This document shows positions 62,801-64,000 of a DNA stretch of 64,000 nucleotides, piece after piece. The DNA comes from Arachidicoccus rhizosphaerae. GTDB taxonomy: Bacteria; Bacteroidota; Bacteroidia; Chitinophagales; Chitinophagaceae. The translations under genes and the position numbers were made by a program. The DNA lies in contig NZ_FNQY01000008.1 of assembly GCF_900107765.1 (NCBI RefSeq), forward strand, positions 62,001 through 126,000, read 5' to 3'. The notes under the pieces are model-generated. The model made no database searches. It was not told where the DNA came from and saw only the letters and a list, made by a program, of their open reading frames with translations. Numbering within the stretch: the stretch's first letter is position 1; the number at the start of each line of letters is the position of its first letter.

Positions 62801-64000
62801 TTATTTATACAGCACCTGTAAATGGGCTTCATTTTGCTGATAAAGAACCGGCTGTTTACCGGTCAGATACCGGGCTCTAGCCTCCTCAGTAAAGTGACGG
62901 ATGGTAAAAAGGTTCAAATCTTTTTGCACCTGCACATCAAAAATTTCACTGGCCTTCGTGGCAAACTGTTCAATTTTATCACTGTGGTCATCAATGGCAA
63001 CCTGTAAGGTAATGGCGCCCGTATGGATCAGACTTGGCTTAATCTTTAACTCCCTGAATATTTTATATAACCGGCTCATGGGCTTTTCTTCCATAAAAGA
63101 AAAATCAAGGGTTCTTAAATGGATCAGCGCCTGGTGGTGCTTATGAATTAAGATCGGCGGCAGGCCCGTGGTCGTATGCTGATTAATGACGGTGCCCGGT
63201 AATCCGGTGTCCAAAAAGCATTTAACATAAAGAGGAATGCTTTTGTTTTGCAGTGGCTTAATGGTCTTGGGGTGGATGACCTGTGCACCATAATAGGCCA
63301 TTTCTATGACTTCCCGGTAACTGAGCTGTGGCAGATAGACAGCTTCCGGAAACTGTTTGGGATCCGCATTCATAATTCCTTCCACATCTTTCCAGATGGT
63401 AAGGCTTGTGGCATTTAATATATTGGCAAATATGGCGGCGCTGAAGTCGCTGCCTTCTCTGCCCAGCGTGGTATTTTCACACTGATCGGTAGAACCGATA
63501 AATCCCTGGGTAAGGACAAAGTTGTTGCTTTCAAACAGCGGTAACAGTGCGGTCTGGGTAGCCTGAGTGGTGAAATCCCAATCTACAACTCCTTCCTGAA
63601 AATGATTGTCCGTCCTTAAGACATCTCTGACATCCAGCCAATGATTCGGGATTTTAAATTCTTTGAGGAAATAGCTGATAATACAGGTACTCATCAGTTC
63701 TCCTACACTTACAATCTGATCATAATAATAACTGAATTCTCTGACGGGTTTATCATGCAATAACCATTCTACCTCGGTGAAAAAATCAGCCAACTGGGCA
63801 ATGCAGGGATTAAATTCCAGCACCAGTAAGTATTTAGCGAGCGTCAGATGTTGTTTACGGATATCTGCGAAAAGCCTGAGCGCGTCTTCTTTTCTGCCTT
63901 CAAAAAATGCTTCGGCCACCGTTTCCAGTGCATTGGTGGTCTTGCCCATCGCAGAAATAATAATCAGGGTCTTTTCTTCCCCGGATTGTTCTAATATCTT
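62801..64000 (-). CDS. Aspartate kinase, N-terminus beyond the window
   Basis: 400 codons are visible and the frame runs open through the right edge, so the start and the N-terminal KFGGTS-type motif are missing. The visible part has LIIISAMGKTTNAL, GFIGST...TTLGREGSDFSAA (catalytic and ATP region) and YGAQVIHPKTI, followed by a C-terminal ACT-like regulatory part (SRLYKIFRELKIKP, ITLQVAIDD). It phosphorylates aspartate in the Lys/Thr/Met/DAP pathway. No homoserine dehydrogenase domain is fused at the C-terminus. Confidence 0.93.
   Translation of the reverse strand, partial: KILEQSGEEKTLIIISAMGKTTNALETVAEAFFEGRKEDALRLFADIRKQHLTLAKYLLVLEFNPCIAQLADFFTEVEWLLHDKPVREFSYYYDQIVSVGELMSTCIISYFLKEFKIPNHWLDVRDVLRTDNHFQEGVVDWDFTTQATQTALLPLFESNNFVLTQGFIGSTDQCENTTLGREGSDFSAAIFANILNATSLTIWKDVEGIMNADPKQFPEAVYLPQLSYREVIEMAYYGAQVIHPKTIKPLQNKSIPLYVKCFLDTGLPGTVINQHTTTGLPPILIHKHHQALIHLRTLDFSFMEEKPMSRLYKIFRELKIKPSLIHTGAITLQVAIDDHSDKIEQFATKASEIFDVQVQKDLNLFTIRHFTEEARARYLTGKQPVLYQQNEAHLQVLYK

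Noticed and set aside
1-64000. tRNA, rRNA and CRISPR arrays
   Set aside because: No cloverleaf, rRNA or regularly spaced repeats were seen by eye. A computational scan could still find a tRNA in an intergenic gap.

Overview
The window is chromosomal DNA from a member of the Bacteroidota, most likely Chitinophagaceae or a close relative. This is inferred from family content, not from a marker-gene search. Supporting signs are the -7 element TAnnTTTG (with an upstream TTG in the best cases), near-absence of Shine-Dalgarno sequences, menaquinone-type UbiE, and families such as DUF4105, DUF2027/Smr, a Y_Y_Y sensor joined to a LuxR-type HTH, MoxR/DUF58/BatA, Rhs-type polymorphic toxins and S9 dipeptidyl peptidases. 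Most of the 64 kb is ordinary core chromosome with short intergenic gaps on both strands.

Layout. 0.3-8 kb: membrane-anchored sensor/regulator, MBL hydrolase, PBP4-type carboxypeptidase, infC (without rpmI/rplT behind it) and an Rrf2 regulator. 8-17 kb: an envelope-biogenesis block with an LptD-like porin (-), a divergent cell-wall amidase, an MlaD-like MCE protein and an LptA/OstA-like protein, then nhaA. 17-21.3 kb: a shortened moxR-DUF58-BatD-like-batA operon. 21.5-30.1 kb: ubiE, small membrane protein, sterol-desaturase-like hydroxylase, thioredoxin-like protein, ABC exporter, SDR, ThuA, zinc metallopeptidase and phosphoesterase. 30.1-33.5 kb: a candidate small RNA, pth and a FUSC membrane protein.

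33.5-36.2 kb is an AT-rich accessory scar: REP-like hairpins, an immunity-type gene broken by an internal stop, an orphan polymorphic-toxin C-terminus followed 3 nt later by an immunity-like ORF, an Rhs core fragment and a transposase remnant. 36.2-49.3 kb returns to core genes: murA-nitroreductase-gmk, DinB-like protein, PQQ-type sugar dehydrogenase, DUF4105 protein, pyrF, S9 peptidase and a glutamine amidotransferase. 49.4-52.8 kb is a second mobile patch: a decayed IS91-type transposase coupled to a decayed tyrosine recombinase, then an apparently intact stand-alone TnpB. 52.9-64 kb holds a DUF922 protein, a 2-oxoacid dehydrogenase E2, cinA, an MFS transporter, a Smr protein, proS, a Gly/Trp/Tyr-rich lipoprotein, a DUF4870 protein and an aspartate kinase cut by the window edge.

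The observations I rate highest are the candidate structured small RNA at about 30.36-30.47 kb (own -7 box, three hairpins, strong terminator), the toxin/immunity cassette scar, the intact TnpB with a hairpin-rich leader, the MurA Cys-to-Asp active-site substitution and a 56-nt near-perfect palindrome behind infC. I saw no tRNA, rRNA or CRISPR array.
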